The notes below the pieces were generated by a model, which did no database searches, was not told the DNA's origin, and was given only the letters and a program-made list of their open reading frames with translations. This document shows positions 7,454 to 17,400 of a DNA stretch of 64,000 nt, piece by piece. Every line of letters begins with the position of its first letter. Positions within the stretch are counted from its first letter, which is position 1. A program made the position numbers and the translations under genes. Origin of the DNA: Acidobacteriaceae bacterium (GTDB lineage Bacteria > Acidobacteriota > Terriglobia > Terriglobales > Acidobacteriaceae); the NCBI GenBank assembly GCA_003132405.1, contig PKXQ01000066.1, positions 102,111 through 166,110 of the forward strand. Direction: 5' to 3'.

Positions 7454-8476
7454 ATGGCTTCAGACGCCAATCCCAATGCTCGAACGCTTCACTCGTTCCT
7501 CGACTATCTGCGAGTCGAGCGCGGATCGGCCAAGTTGACGATTTCGGCCTACGCCAGCGACCTGGCGCAGTTCGCTTCGTTTCTCGAGAAGCGGCGGCTG
7601 GTGCTCGATGCGGCGCGGCGCGAGGATGTGCGCGAGTTCATGCAGGAATTATTTTCGAACGCTCTCGACGGCCGCTCGGTGGGAAGGAAGCTCTCGGCGA
7701 TAAGGCACCTTTATCGTTATCTGCTGCTCGATGGAAAGATTGAAAAAGATCCAACGCTGAACATCGATTTGCCTAAGCAGTGGAAGGTGCTGCCCAAGGC
7801 GCTAAGCCGCGACGAAATCGGAGCCCTGCTGGGCGAAAAAAAGTTCGGGGGAAAAACGCTGGGCGAAAAAAAGCTAGGCGAAGGTCAGCTTGCCGCAGCA
7901 GCGCCGCAAAAACAAACAGCGCGCGGTCAAGCCTTAGCGCTGCGCGATCGCGCCATGCTTGAACTCCTTTATGGCGGAGGCGTTCGGGTCTCCGAAGTAT
8001 CCGACGCGCGCCTCGAAGACCTGAAGCTCGAAATGGGATACATACTAGTCCGCGGCAAAGGCGACAAGGAGCGCATGGTTCCCCTCGGAGTGCCCGCCCA
8101 GCAGGCCTTGCAGCACTACTTGCAAAGCGGCAGACCAGCGCTTACAAGCTCGAATAATAAAGTGAAGAAAAGCTCGCCGCTCTTGTTCATCGGCACCGGC
8201 GGCCGGCGCCTCACCCGGCAGCGCTTGTGGCAGTTGGTCGGCAAGGCTGGCGTAGCGTCAGGGCTTCCTGCCGGACGCCGCGTCAGTCCGCACATGCTGC
8301 GGCATTCCTGCGCCACGCATATGGTCGAGAACGGCGCCGATCTGCGCACCGTGCAGACAATTCTTGGCCACGCCGACATTTCGACGACGCAGATTTATAC
8401 CCATGTAGCGCTCGATAGGCTGAAGAGCGTCTACGCGAAGCATCATCCGCGAGCCAGAAGGAGAGACAATTTGTGA
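7454..8476 (+). CDS. XerC/XerD-type tyrosine recombinase, copy 1
   Basis: 340 residues. Cytoplasmic site-specific recombinase of the type that resolves chromosome dimers at dif. The N-terminal SAM-like core-binding domain (LHSFLDYLRVERGSAKLTI) precedes the catalytic domain. Active-site residues are visible: Arg in YGGGVRVSE, Lys near GKGDKERMVPL, H-x-x-R in HMLRHSCATHM, and the tyrosine in TTQIYTHV. An unusual Lys/Gly-rich insertion of about 30 residues (GEKKFGGKTLGEKKLGEGQ and on to QKQTARGQ) sits before the catalytic domain and is encoded by a tandem repeat. ATG 7454 was chosen by fit to the family N-terminus although it lacks a strong ribosome-binding site. A second recombinase follows 91 bases downstream; together they may be the XerC/XerD pair. 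Confidence 0.9.
   Translation: MASDANPNARTLHSFLDYLRVERGSAKLTISAYASDLAQFASFLEKRRLVLDAARREDVREFMQELFSNALDGRSVGRKLSAIRHLYRYLLLDGKIEKDPTLNIDLPKQWKVLPKALSRDEIGALLGEKKFGGKTLGEKKLGEGQLAAAAPQKQTARGQALALRDRAMLELLYGGGVRVSEVSDARLEDLKLEMGYILVRGKGDKERMVPLGVPAQQALQHYLQSGRPALTSSNNKVKKSSPLLFIGTGGRRLTRQRLWQLVGKAGVASGLPAGRRVSPHMLRHSCATHMVENGADLRTVQTILGHADISTTQIYTHVALDRLKSVYAKHHPRARRRDNL
7828..7885 (+). repeat. In-frame 30-base tandem repeat in the recombinase gene
   Basis: GCTGGGCGAAAAAAAG occurs exactly at 7828-7843 and again at 7858-7873, with a partial third unit (CTAGGCGAAGG) directly after. The 30-base period keeps the reading frame and adds the LGEKK-type insert. Confidence 0.7.
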
Positions 8477-8559
8477 TTTGTAATTGGTAATTTGAAACCA
8501 CGTCCTTCAGGTCTTGGGCTTGAACGCGCTTTTCAATTGCAAATTACCAATCACAAATT
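8468..8559. repeat. AT-rich inverted repeat between the two recombinase genes
   Basis: AATTTGTGATT plus GGTAATTTG (8468-8494, interrupted by seven bases) is the reverse complement of 8540-8559 (CAAATTACC plus AATCACAAATT), giving a 20-bp stem with a seven-base bulge and a 45-base loop. It contains the stop codon of the first recombinase and ends just before the ATG of the second, and its AT content is far from that of the neighbours. Confidence 0.7.
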
Positions 8560-8567
8560 ACCAATTG

Positions 8568-9509
8568 ATGAAGCAGTCTCGCACCATCGTCGAACTCGCG
8601 ACCGACGACTTCCTGCGCCGTTTGCGTGAGCGCAACGCTTCCGCGCATACGATCAAGGCGTACGCCGGAGATCTCGACTGCTTCGCCGCCTACATTGGCT
8701 CCCTTGATCGGCCGACGCGCGATTGGAAAACCATCGACCACATCGCGATCCGCGGTTTTCTCTCGCATCTCTATGACAAAGGGCTGAGCAAAACTTCCGT
8801 TGCGCGCGCGCTCGCCGCCGTGCGCTCGCTCTATCGCTGGCTGGCGCAGGAAGGCGTAGTCGAGCAGAATCCTGCGAAGCTGGTCTCAACGCCGCGACTC
8901 GGGAAGAAACTGCCGCGCGTCCCTACGATCGAAGAAATGAATTCCATGCTCGACGGCAAAATGCCGGAGGTCGCGTCGTTTCCTGAGCGCGATCGTCTCC
9001 TCTTCGAATTGCTCTACGGCTGCGGCATTCGCAACTCCGAACTGGTCGGCATCAATCTCGATGACATCAGCATGAGCAACGAAGCCATTCTGATTCGCGG
9101 CAAAGGGAAAAAAGAACGCTACGTTCCCTTCGGAGGCTCGGCCTTGTCAGCGCTAGCCGTCTACCTGCCCTGGCGGCAACAACTGCTGGCCACTTTGAAA
9201 AATAACAAATCGGCGCCAGGAAAATTTGTGCCCGCTCTGCTGATCAACCAGCGCGGCGGACGCCTGACCACGCGCAGTGTAGGCCGCATCGTCAAACGCA
9301 TCGCGACTGCCAAAGGACTGTCGCCAGAAGTCCATCCCCACACCCTGCGCCACGCCTTCGGCACGCACATGCTGGAAGAGGGAGCGGACCTGCGCGCCAT
9401 CCAGGAATTGCTCGGCCACGAGCGCCTGGCGACCACGCAGCGCTACACCCAGCTTTCCGTCAAGCATATGATGAACGTCTACGACCAGACCCATCCGCGA
9501 GCGAAGTAA
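8568..9509 (+). CDS. XerC/XerD-type tyrosine recombinase, copy 2
   Basis: 313 residues from the ATG at 8568; a TTG at 8514 would add 18 residues encoded by repeat sequence and is less likely. Core-binding domain first ([20 protein letters not shown]), then the catalytic domain with Arg in [10 protein letters not shown], Lys in [22 protein letters not shown] and the nucleophile in ATTQRYTQ. Length and motif spacing are those of ordinary Xer recombinases, without the insert of copy 1. The tandem arrangement suggests cotranscription and a heterotetramer acting at a dif-like site. Which copy corresponds to XerC and which to XerD cannot be decided from this sequence. Confidence 0.9.
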   Translation: MKQSRTIVELATDDFLRRLRERNASAHTIKAYAGDLDCFAAYIGSLDRPTRDWKTIDHIAIRGFLSHLYDKGLSKTSVARALAAVRSLYRWLAQEGVVEQNPAKLVSTPRLGKKLPRVPTIEEMNSMLDGKMPEVASFPERDRLLFELLYGCGIRNSELVGINLDDISMSNEAILIRGKGKKERYVPFGGSALSALAVYLPWRQQLLATLKNNKSAPGKFVPALLINQRGGRLTTRSVGRIVKRIATAKGLSPEVHPHTLRHAFGTHMLEEGADLRAIQELLGHERLATTQRYTQLSVKHMMNVYDQTHPRAK

Positions 9510-9660
9510 TCGCGGCCAGAGGGACCGCACCAAATTCCCCCTGCTACTTTGAAAAAACGTCATTACTCCGGTAACTTTCCTCGTGCAGTCGCGTGCTCCA
9601 ACATGGCAGCAGGCGGTTACTTCGCTCGCGCACGCAATACTGGACGATGGGAAGTAGGCG

Positions 9661-10569
9661 ATGAATAAGATCTTCAAAGAAACTATTTTGCTGCTGTCGT
9701 TGTTTCTGATTGCCGCGACGGTGCAATTTTTCGCGCAGTCGCTGCCCATGGCGCTCTGCTTTTATTTCCTTCCCACTCTCTATTCGGCCTACTTTTTTGG
9801 CCGCCGTCACGCCACGCTCACCGCTTTCGCCTGCGTATTTCTGGTCATCCTTTTGGATTTTCTAAACAACATTATGCCCGCGCACCGGACGCTGGCATTG
9901 CCTGGAGAAAGGCTCTTCAACTTCGCCATCTGGGCCGGAATTCTCGCGGTGACCGGCTATGTTATGGGCACGCTCTACGAGCGCAAGGAGGCAATGACTT
10001 CCGACATACGCGATAGTTTCAGCGGCCTGTTGCTGGTGCTGCAACACTTCATGGTCAACGAGAAACTTGGCTCAGGCGAAAGTCAGCGCATCGTACAGGC
10101 GGCGGCAAAAATCGCGGAGGCGATGGGCCTCGGGTCGGATCGGATAGAGTTGGTGCGGTCGGCGGTGTTGATGCGTGACCTGGGCAAGCTCGGCCTCAGC
10201 AACGACATTCTTTATAAAGCTGCGGATATGAGCCGCGAACAAGTTATGGCGAGTTTTCGCAAGCCGCGCAAGGCCGATCCGCGCACACAGGCTGTCGGCA
10301 ACTCGCTGCGGCGGGTGATTCCCATTATTGTGGCGCAGCAGATTGTCGAAGAGCAGGGCGCGAGTGCGATCAACATTCCAATCGAGGCGCACATTCTCGC
10401 GGTGGCGGATGGATATCAGAAAATGATCAGCGGCGCCGGCGGCAAGCCGATGTCGCCTCATCAGGCCGAGCAGGAGATTTTGGCAGGTTCGGGCAAGCGA
10501 TTTCACAGCGGCGTGGTGGAGGCTTTCGGGAAAGTCATAGTCGACCGCGCTCGAGGCGCAGGCGCGTAG
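9661..10569 (+). CDS. Membrane protein with degenerate HD-GYP-like domain
   Basis: 302 residues. The first about 115 residues contain four hydrophobic spans (LLLSLFLIAATVQFF to FAIWAGILAVTGYVMG), resembling the DUF4118-type sensory membrane domain of histidine kinases. The cytoplasmic part is laid out like an HD-GYP c-di-GMP phosphodiesterase, ALLHDIGK being replaced by VLMRDLGKLGLSNDIL and the later VADxYDA block by HILAVADGYQKMIS. The metal-binding HD doublet is therefore RD and the GYP signature is not recognisable, so catalysis is doubtful. It may bind a nucleotide or act as a sensor scaffold. The start has GGGAAGTAGG upstream. It stands alone between the recombinases and the convergent acyl-ligase gene. 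Confidence 0.75.
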   Translation: MNKIFKETILLLSLFLIAATVQFFAQSLPMALCFYFLPTLYSAYFFGRRHATLTAFACVFLVILLDFLNNIMPAHRTLALPGERLFNFAIWAGILAVTGYVMGTLYERKEAMTSDIRDSFSGLLLVLQHFMVNEKLGSGESQRIVQAAAKIAEAMGLGSDRIELVRSAVLMRDLGKLGLSNDILYKAADMSREQVMASFRKPRKADPRTQAVGNSLRRVIPIIVAQQIVEEQGASAINIPIEAHILAVADGYQKMISGAGGKPMSPHQAEQEILAGSGKRFHSGVVEAFGKVIVDRARGAGA

Positions 10570-10610
10570 GGCAAACGCAATATTGGGCATGCGATATTTC
10601 GCACGCGATA

Positions 10611-13532
10611 TCAATGAGGCGCAGTTTCGGACAGCGTCGCACTCTTCGAATCGACGTCCGAATTAGTTTCCGGTTGATGCGGATCCTTTCCGGCCAACTG
10701 TATTTCTCTCGACTCCTGCCACATCGCCACTACCGTCGATTTCAACTCCGCGGTCAGCCGATCGTAAGCAGCTTCGCTAGCCTCGGCGAGCGGCGGAGGT
10801 TGAATCGGTTTGCCGAAAACAATTTGCAGATCGGCGAATTTCGGGAATTTTTTGTGCCGCGGCCACGCTTCATAAAAGCCTTCGATCGCGACCGGGATGA
10901 TCGGAGCCTGAGCATGAATGGAAAGAATCGCAGCTCCTTTGCGAAATACGCGCGGAGTGCCGTCATCGCTGCGCTCGCCTTCGGGATAGAGAATTAGAAT
11001 GCGTCCGCGACTAAGCCCAAAAGCTCCGGCGCGCATAGCGGGTACGAGGTTCGCGTCGGGATCGAGGACGATCACGCGTAGCCAACGCGCCAAACGCCGC
11101 ATGAATCCCGCCCCAAAGATTTCGCTGGTGCCGAGCGCGAAGGACTGCCGAAAGAGCGACCACGGCAGCGCCGGGGCCATGATCAGCGGATCGACATAAC
11201 TCTGATGATTGGAGCAGATCAGGTAGGGGCCCTGGGCGGGAAGGTTTTCGAGGCCGCGCGTTTTCAGGTGATAAAAATCGAGCGCGAAAAGATAAAGCAA
11301 CTTTCCCAGGACGAAGAAAAAAACTTCGGCGAAAACGTTATGTCGCGCCAGCGCCAGAACCTCGGGATCGGTTACCGGTTCGCTCAAAATGGTCGACCAT
11401 GGAGGAGCAGCGGCAACGGCTTGCCCCTCGCCGCGACTCGCGCTGGCAAGAAGTGCGTCAACCAGGTCGCGCACCGAATAAATTTCCGCGAGCTGCGACT
11501 CCGGGATTTTGCCGCCGAGTTGCTGTTCGAGCGCGGTCAGCAATTCAACGCGCTGCATCGAATCGAGCCCAAGATCGAGTTCTAGATTGTGGCTGGGGCG
11601 AATGTTCTCGATCTGGCTACGCGAAGCCTCGCGCACGATTTCCGAGGCGCGCTTCACATCCTCGCGATCGAGCCATGACTGCTCTTCAGGGGGTAACGCA
11701 GTTTCTGGTGCAAGTGATTTTTCCGGGCTCAGGCCGGCATCGCTGCCATTCGGACTCAGTTGCCGATCGCGCACTTTCTTCTCAATTTGGAAACGCTTCA
11801 ATTTGCGCGTCGTGGTGCGAGGCAACTCTTCCTGCCAGATGTCATAGCTCACCAGACGTTTCGTCGAAGCGATCTTGTGAGAAAGCGCCTCGATTTCGCC
11901 GCGAATCGCCTCTTTGGAATTGACGATCCGGCGCTCGCGCAACAATTCAAAATTGGGCACGACTACGGCGTGGAGCCGCTCCGATGTCGGATCTCCGGGT
12001 CGCGCCTCCAGCGCCATCACGCAAATCTCTTTCACGTACTGCGCCTGCAGATAGTGCGCCTCGACCTCTTCGGGATAGACATTCTTTCCGTTGGCGAGCA
12101 CGATGACTTCCTTGCGCCGTCCAGTGATAAAGAGATTGCCGCCGGAATCGAAATAACCGAGATCGCCCGTGTAGAGCCAGCCGTCGCGCAGCACTTCGGC
12201 CGTCGCCTCGGGCCGCTTCCAATATCCCTTCATCACGATCGCGCCGCGAATGGCAATTTCGCCTACGGGTTGGGCGCCATCTTCGGCGGGTTTCGGATCG
12301 ACGATTTTGCCTTCAACGCCGGGGAGTGGCGGCCCGACCGACCCAAATACGATGTGGCCGGGCGGATTAAGAAACGCGCCGCCGGTGGTTTCTGTGAGGC
12401 CATACGCATTGAGAACGTCGATGCCAAAACAATAAAAATCGCGCGCAATGGCCGGATCGAAGCGCGATCCTCCAGTAACCAGATAGCGCATGTGGCTGCC
12501 AAAAGTGGCGTGAATCTTTCCGAAGAAGAATTTGCCAGCGTTGATTCCGACGCACCGCAGCGCGCGGTTGAGAGCCATCAGTGAGCGCACAACCCGCAGC
12601 GTGAGTTTGCCGCGCTTACTCAACTCTTTGAAAATCTTCTCGTGAATCAGATAAAAAAACTGAGGCACCACGCAAAATGCAGTGATGTTGCGCTCTTGTA
12701 GAGCGCGCAGCAGTTCGGTGGTGTTGAGCGTCTCCAGGTAAACAACGCGCGTGCCATTGAACAGAGGCAGAAAGAGATTGGCCATCTGCGCCAGCACGTG
12801 AAACATGGGAAGAATTCCCAACAGCGCATCCTCAGGTCCCACTTTGATCACTGTGAGCACCGAATTCGCCTCGCCGATCAGGTTGGCATGGGTGAGCATG
12901 ACCCCCTTCGGGTCCGCCGTGGTTCCCGAGGTATAGAGCAGGGCCGCGAGATCGCTATCGGCGGGGATGATCGGTTGAAAGCCAGCGGGGCCAGCGGCAA
13001 AGATGGAATCAATATCGGCGGCAAAGCTTTCTGTAATTCGCAGGCTCTGGATGCCACGGTCAGCGCGTTCTGTGCCGCGTTCGGGGCGATGCGTGGGAGT
13101 CGCAGTAGCAGGATTCGTCGCGCCCAGCTCCGCGGCCGTCGAAGTCATCACCAGAGCCAGGTTGAGTCCCTTGACCGCCTCCGCCGCCACGGCAAGATGC
13201 TTCACATCGCAGAACAAAAGCGAAGCTTCGCTATCGATCAGCAACTTCTTGACCTGGTCGGCATGGAAAGCAGTGTCGAGCGGAACCGCAGTCCGCCCAC
13301 TCGCGATGATGCCTAAGTAGGCCGCCACCCAGCGCGGATGGTTTGCCGCGAGAATTGCCACCCGCGCATCGCGAGGAACATGGGCTGAAAGCCAGTTCGC
13401 GACGCTCTCCGACATGCGAGTGAGTTCCGCGAAAGTGACGCGCTCGACCGTCTGCTGGCGCTGAATCTCAAGGGCAATATTGTCGGGGAACTTGCGGGCC
13501 GATTCTTGGAAACGCTGGTAGAAAGTTGGCAT
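10611..13532 (-). CDS. Acyl-activating enzyme, carrier domain and acyltransferase in one chain (Aas-like)
   Basis: 973 residues in three modules. Residues about 1-590 are an AMP-forming acyl-CoA/ACP synthetase (P-loop LLYTSGTTADPKGVMLTH near 197-214; YGLTETTGG; GWLYTGDLGYFD). Residues about 620-690 are a phosphopantetheine carrier domain with the attachment serine in LGLDSMQRVEL near 657. Residues about 740-930 are a PlsC-type acyltransferase with the NHQSYVD (HX4D) motif near 776 and LYPEGERS. The protein could load a fatty acid onto its own carrier and hand it to a lysophospholipid or glycerol phosphate, as E. coli Aas does with an external ACP. It is probably membrane-associated. It stands alone; the neighbouring HD-type gene is convergent. 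Confidence 0.9.
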   Translation of the reverse strand: MPTFYQRFQESARKFPDNIALEIQRQQTVERVTFAELTRMSESVANWLSAHVPRDARVAILAANHPRWVAAYLGIIASGRTAVPLDTAFHADQVKKLLIDSEASLLFCDVKHLAVAAEAVKGLNLALVMTSTAAELGATNPATATPTHRPERGTERADRGIQSLRITESFAADIDSIFAAGPAGFQPIIPADSDLAALLYTSGTTADPKGVMLTHANLIGEANSVLTVIKVGPEDALLGILPMFHVLAQMANLFLPLFNGTRVVYLETLNTTELLRALQERNITAFCVVPQFFYLIHEKIFKELSKRGKLTLRVVRSLMALNRALRCVGINAGKFFFGKIHATFGSHMRYLVTGGSRFDPAIARDFYCFGIDVLNAYGLTETTGGAFLNPPGHIVFGSVGPPLPGVEGKIVDPKPAEDGAQPVGEIAIRGAIVMKGYWKRPEATAEVLRDGWLYTGDLGYFDSGGNLFITGRRKEVIVLANGKNVYPEEVEAHYLQAQYVKEICVMALEARPGDPTSERLHAVVVPNFELLRERRIVNSKEAIRGEIEALSHKIASTKRLVSYDIWQEELPRTTTRKLKRFQIEKKVRDRQLSPNGSDAGLSPEKSLAPETALPPEEQSWLDREDVKRASEIVREASRSQIENIRPSHNLELDLGLDSMQRVELLTALEQQLGGKIPESQLAEIYSVRDLVDALLASASRGEGQAVAAAPPWSTILSEPVTDPEVLALARHNVFAEVFFFVLGKLLYLFALDFYHLKTRGLENLPAQGPYLICSNHQSYVDPLIMAPALPWSLFRQSFALGTSEIFGAGFMRRLARWLRVIVLDPDANLVPAMRAGAFGLSRGRILILYPEGERSDDGTPRVFRKGAAILSIHAQAPIIPVAIEGFYEAWPRHKKFPKFADLQIVFGKPIQPPPLAEASEAAYDRLTAELKSTVVAMWQESREIQLAGKDPHQPETNSDVDSKSATLSETAPH

Positions 13533-13622
13533 GGGGCAAAGGCGGAATGATACAGGAGAGGCAAAGGGACGCCAATCGGCGCCGTGAGATGTCTCATTGA
13601 CGTTGCAAGTCGCACTTGTTTT

Positions 13623-13645
13623 GTGTACACTATATTAGTGTGCAC
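13623..13645. promoter_or_regulatory. Palindromic operator candidate upstream of vapBC
   Basis: GTGTACACTA-TAT-TAGTGTGCAC is a near-perfect inverted repeat, one mismatch per arm, about 55 bases before the antitoxin gene. TATATT inside it (13631-13636) could be the -10 box. VapBC operons are commonly repressed by their own complex at such palindromes overlapping the promoter. Confidence 0.5.
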
Positions 13646-13699
13646 TGGATCAGTGGAGACTTTCGACGTTAGATTGGCACATCATTGATGACAGCGTAA

Positions 13700-13924
13700 A
13701 TGATTATGAAAAACATCACTTTTAGTGCGGACGAAAGCAAGATTGAACTGGCTCGCGAAGTCGCCCGCAGTGAGCGGAAGACACTGAACGACGCCTTTCG
13801 TGAGTGGCTGGATTGGTACGGTTCTCGCCGAATGACCCGCGCGGAAATTGAGGCGTTATTCGCCAGACTCAAGCACGTCGATGCAGGGCGGAAATTCACG
13901 CGAGATGAAATGAATGAACGTTAA
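13700..13924 (+). CDS. VapB-type antitoxin
   Basis: 74 residues. The N-terminal MKNITFSADESKIELAREVA has the ribbon-helix-helix or AbrB-like DNA-binding look of small antitoxins, and the C-terminal part (RRMTRAEIEALFARLKHVDA) is charged and probably flexible, for toxin binding. It overlaps the toxin gene by 11 bases, which implies translational coupling. ATG 13706 (residue 3) is an equally good start. A near-perfect palindrome about 55 bases upstream is a likely autoregulatory site. Identification rests largely on the neighbouring PIN toxin. Confidence 0.82.
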   Translation: MIMKNITFSADESKIELAREVARSERKTLNDAFREWLDWYGSRRMTRAEIEALFARLKHVDAGRKFTRDEMNER

Positions 13925-14336
13925 GTCGTTTCTGGATACGAATATTATCGTTTATGCCTTCGATCAATCTTCTCCCGAGAAGGCCAAAATTGCGCAGCGA
14001 TTGATTACAGACGGCGCCACCGACAAGCAAGCGATCATCAGCTACCAGGTCGTCCAGGAATTTATTAATGTTGCCCTGCGCGGTTTTCGTTTAGCTATCC
14101 CCAAATCTGACTTGGAGTCGTTCGTGCTCACCGCGTTGTTCCCTATGATGGCCATTTCGTCGTCCCCGGCGCTGGTGACCGAGGCCCTGCGGTTACATGG
14201 TGACGATCGCCTTTCTTGGTATGACGCCCTCATTGTCGCGGCCGCGCTCCAGGGTGGCTGCAGGATTCTCTACAGCGAAGATCTACAACATGGCCGTCGC
14301 TTTGGCGAACTCGTGATTCAGAATCCATTTCTCTGA
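13914..14336 (+). CDS. vapC: VapC-type PIN-domain ribonuclease toxin
   Basis: 140 residues. PIN-domain endoribonuclease of type II toxin-antitoxin modules, expected to cleave tRNA or rRNA when freed from its antitoxin. The acidic metal-binding residues are in place: Asp8 in SFLDTNIIVYAFD, Glu in VVQEFINVALRG (about 49), Asp in SWYDALIVAAAL, and the last Asp in LYSEDLQHG. Length is normal. The ATG overlaps the antitoxin gene. The pair lies between a lipid-metabolism gene and secA, with no integrase or other mobile-element signs. Confidence 0.92.
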   Translation: MNVKSFLDTNIIVYAFDQSSPEKAKIAQRLITDGATDKQAIISYQVVQEFINVALRGFRLAIPKSDLESFVLTALFPMMAISSSPALVTEALRLHGDDRLSWYDALIVAAALQGGCRILYSEDLQHGRRFGELVIQNPFL

Positions 14337-14439
14337 AACCGCGTGTTTCGGCTTGTCCGTCCTCCGCCATTCCTGCCGCATCTAATGTGCTAGGCTTTAA
14401 CTGTAATTTAGGACGCGTGTCCTCCGAAGGATTTCTGGT

Positions 14440-17400
14440 TTGATCAACACTTTGCTGGGCAAGGTTTTCGGGACGAAGAACGAGCGCGAGGTCAAGCGCC
14501 TAATGCCGCGCGTCGCGGCGATCAATGCGCTTGAGGCGGGGATGCAGAAGCTCTCCGACGACGAACTCCGCGGCAAGACGGCGGAGTTTCGCGCCCGCAT
14601 TCAAGAGCGCCTTAGCCCAATCGCAGACGAGCCCGATGCTGATCCCGATTCTCCGGACATCGATCTCAGGAATAGTGATCGCCAGAAAGAAATCGAAGCC
14701 GAGCGCGGCGAACTGCTCAAAGTTGTTCTCGACGAGTTGCTTGAAGAAGCGTTTGCCGTTGTCCGTGAAGCTGGAAAACGCGTGCTCAACATGCGGCACT
14801 TCGATGTGCAGTTAATCGGCGGCATGGTGTTGCATGAAGGCAAGATCGCCGAGATGAAGACCGGCGAAGGCAAGACGCTAGTCGCGACGCTACCGGTGTA
14901 TTTGAATGCGCTCAGTGGGCGCGGCGTGCACGTAGTCACAGTCAATGATTATCTGGCCAAGCGCGACTCCGAATGGATGGGAAAGCTCTACAGCTTTCTC
15001 GGCCTGACCGTGGGCGTGATCGTTCACGACCTTGATGACGAACAGCGCCGCGCCGCCTATGCTGCCGACGTCACTTACGGCACGAACAACGAATTCGGGT
15101 TCGACTATCTCCGCGACAACATGAAGTTTGACCTGCGCGATTGCGTGCAGCGCGTACACAACTTCGCCATCGTCGACGAAGTCGATTCCATCCTGATCGA
15201 CGAAGCCCGCACGCCGCTAATTATTTCCGGCGCGAGCGAAGAATCTACCGACAAGTACTACAAGGTGAATCGCATTATCCCGAAGCTGGAAAAGGGCGAG
15301 GAAATCGATACGCAGCCGGGCGAGCCTAAGATTATGACCGGCGATTATGTGGTCGACGAAAAACACCGCAACGTCACGGTTAGCGACGAGGGATGGGAGA
15401 AAGTCGAAAAGCTGCTGGGCATCGGCAACATTGCAGACCCGGAAAACTGGGCGCTGAAGCATCACGTGGAGACTGCCGTCAAAGCGCACGCGCTTTATAA
15501 GCGCGACGTCGAATACGTAGTCAAAGACGGAGAAGTGCTGATCGTAGATGAATTCACAGGGCGCCTGATGCCGGGCCGCCGCTGGTCTGACGGGCTGCAC
15601 CAGGCCATTGAAGCGAAAGAGAATGTGAAGATCGAGCGCGAGAATCAGACGCTCGCAACCATCACGTTCCAGAATTATTTCCGTATGTATAAGAAACTCG
15701 CGGGTATGACCGGCACGGCGGAAACGGAAGCGCCGGAATTTGACAAGATTTATCGACTTGAAGTTGTGGTCATTCCGACCAATCGCGTGCTGCTGCGCAA
15801 AGAGAATCCGGATATCGTCTATCGCACGGAAAAGGAAAAATATTTCGCGGCCGCCGATGAGATTCAGCGCCTCCACGAGAGCGAGCAGCCGGTGTTAGTC
15901 GGCACGACCTCGATTGAAAAATCCGAGCGGATTTCGGAATTGCTGAAGAAGAAGGGAATCAAGCACGTTGTTTTGAACGCGAAGTATCACGAGCGCGAAG
16001 CGGAAATTGTGGCGCAGGCGGGGCGGAAGGGCATGGTCACCATCGCTACGAATATGGCGGGTCGCGGCACCGACATTCTGCTGGGCGGCAATGCGGAATT
16101 CATGGCCAAGCAGGAATGCGTGAAGAAGGGAATTGCGCAGCCGATTCGCGCCGCGCAAGGCAAGATCGAAGCTGAGGTGGACGATCCGAACCGCGCGGTT
16201 TGGTATTACGCGGGCAATGAATACGCCGTCCCGACCGATCAGTGGAGCGAGATTTTTGCGCGCTACAAGGCCGACACCGATCGCGAGCATCGCGAAGTGA
16301 TTGAGGCGGGCGGCTTGCACATCTTCGGCACCGAACGCCATGAGGCTCGCCGCATCGACAATCAGCTTCGCGGGCGCGCCGGCCGTCAGGGCGATCCCGG
16401 CTCGTCACGTTTCTATCTTTCGCTCGAAGACGACTTGATGCGCATCTTCGCCAAGGAGTGGATTTCAAATCTACTGCAACGCCTGGGCATGGAAGAAGGC
16501 GTTCCCATCGAATCGCGCATGATTACGCGGCGCATCGAAGGCGCGCAGAAAGCGGTGGAAGGACAGAATTTCGAGGCCCGCAAACATCTGCTTGAATATG
16601 ACGACGTGATGAACAAGCAGCGCGAAGCGGTCTACGGCTTGCGCCGCCGTTTGCTCGAAGGCCTCGACCAGAAAGATCTCATTGTCGAAGATTATGTCTC
16701 GGGAATTCTCGGCGACATTCTCGAACGCCACTGCCCGCCGAAAGATCACGTCGATAATTGGGATTTGAAAGCTTTGAAAGACGCGATCATCGCCCGCTTT
16801 GGCCTCGACATCTATGCCGAGGGCATCAAGCCCGACGAGATGAACCGGCAGGAACTGGGCGATGCGATCTTCGGCAAACTCAAGGAGCGCTACGACGCGA
16901 AAGAGGCGCTCATTGGCGCCGAGGCGATGCGCTATCACGAGCGCATGATCATGCTGAGCGTGATCGACGCGCAATGGAAAGATCACCTGCTCTCGATGGA
17001 TCACCTGAAGGAAGGCATCGGGCTGCGTGGGTATGCGCAGCATGATCCGCTGGTCGAGTATAAGCGCGAGTCTTTCGACATGTTCGAAGAGATGATGAAG
17101 CGCTTTCAGGAAGAGACGGTTCGCTATCTCTACCTGATGCAGATCATGGAGCGGCCTCCGGATGCTGGGCCGAGGCTGACCAGTGGTAGCCAAGATGAAG
17201 CCGCTGTCAAGGGTTCTGAGGTCAGCGCATCTTCGGTTATCACCGGCGGCCGAGGCGGCAATGGACGTCCGCCGCGCCAAGTGGCTACGTCAGTGGATGA
17301 AATCGAAATAGCGTTTCAGCGCAAGAAAAAGAAAGAACTGGAACAGGCACGCATGGCTGGCGCGGGCGACATGCAGGTGCAGCAGGTCGTGCGCTCGGGA

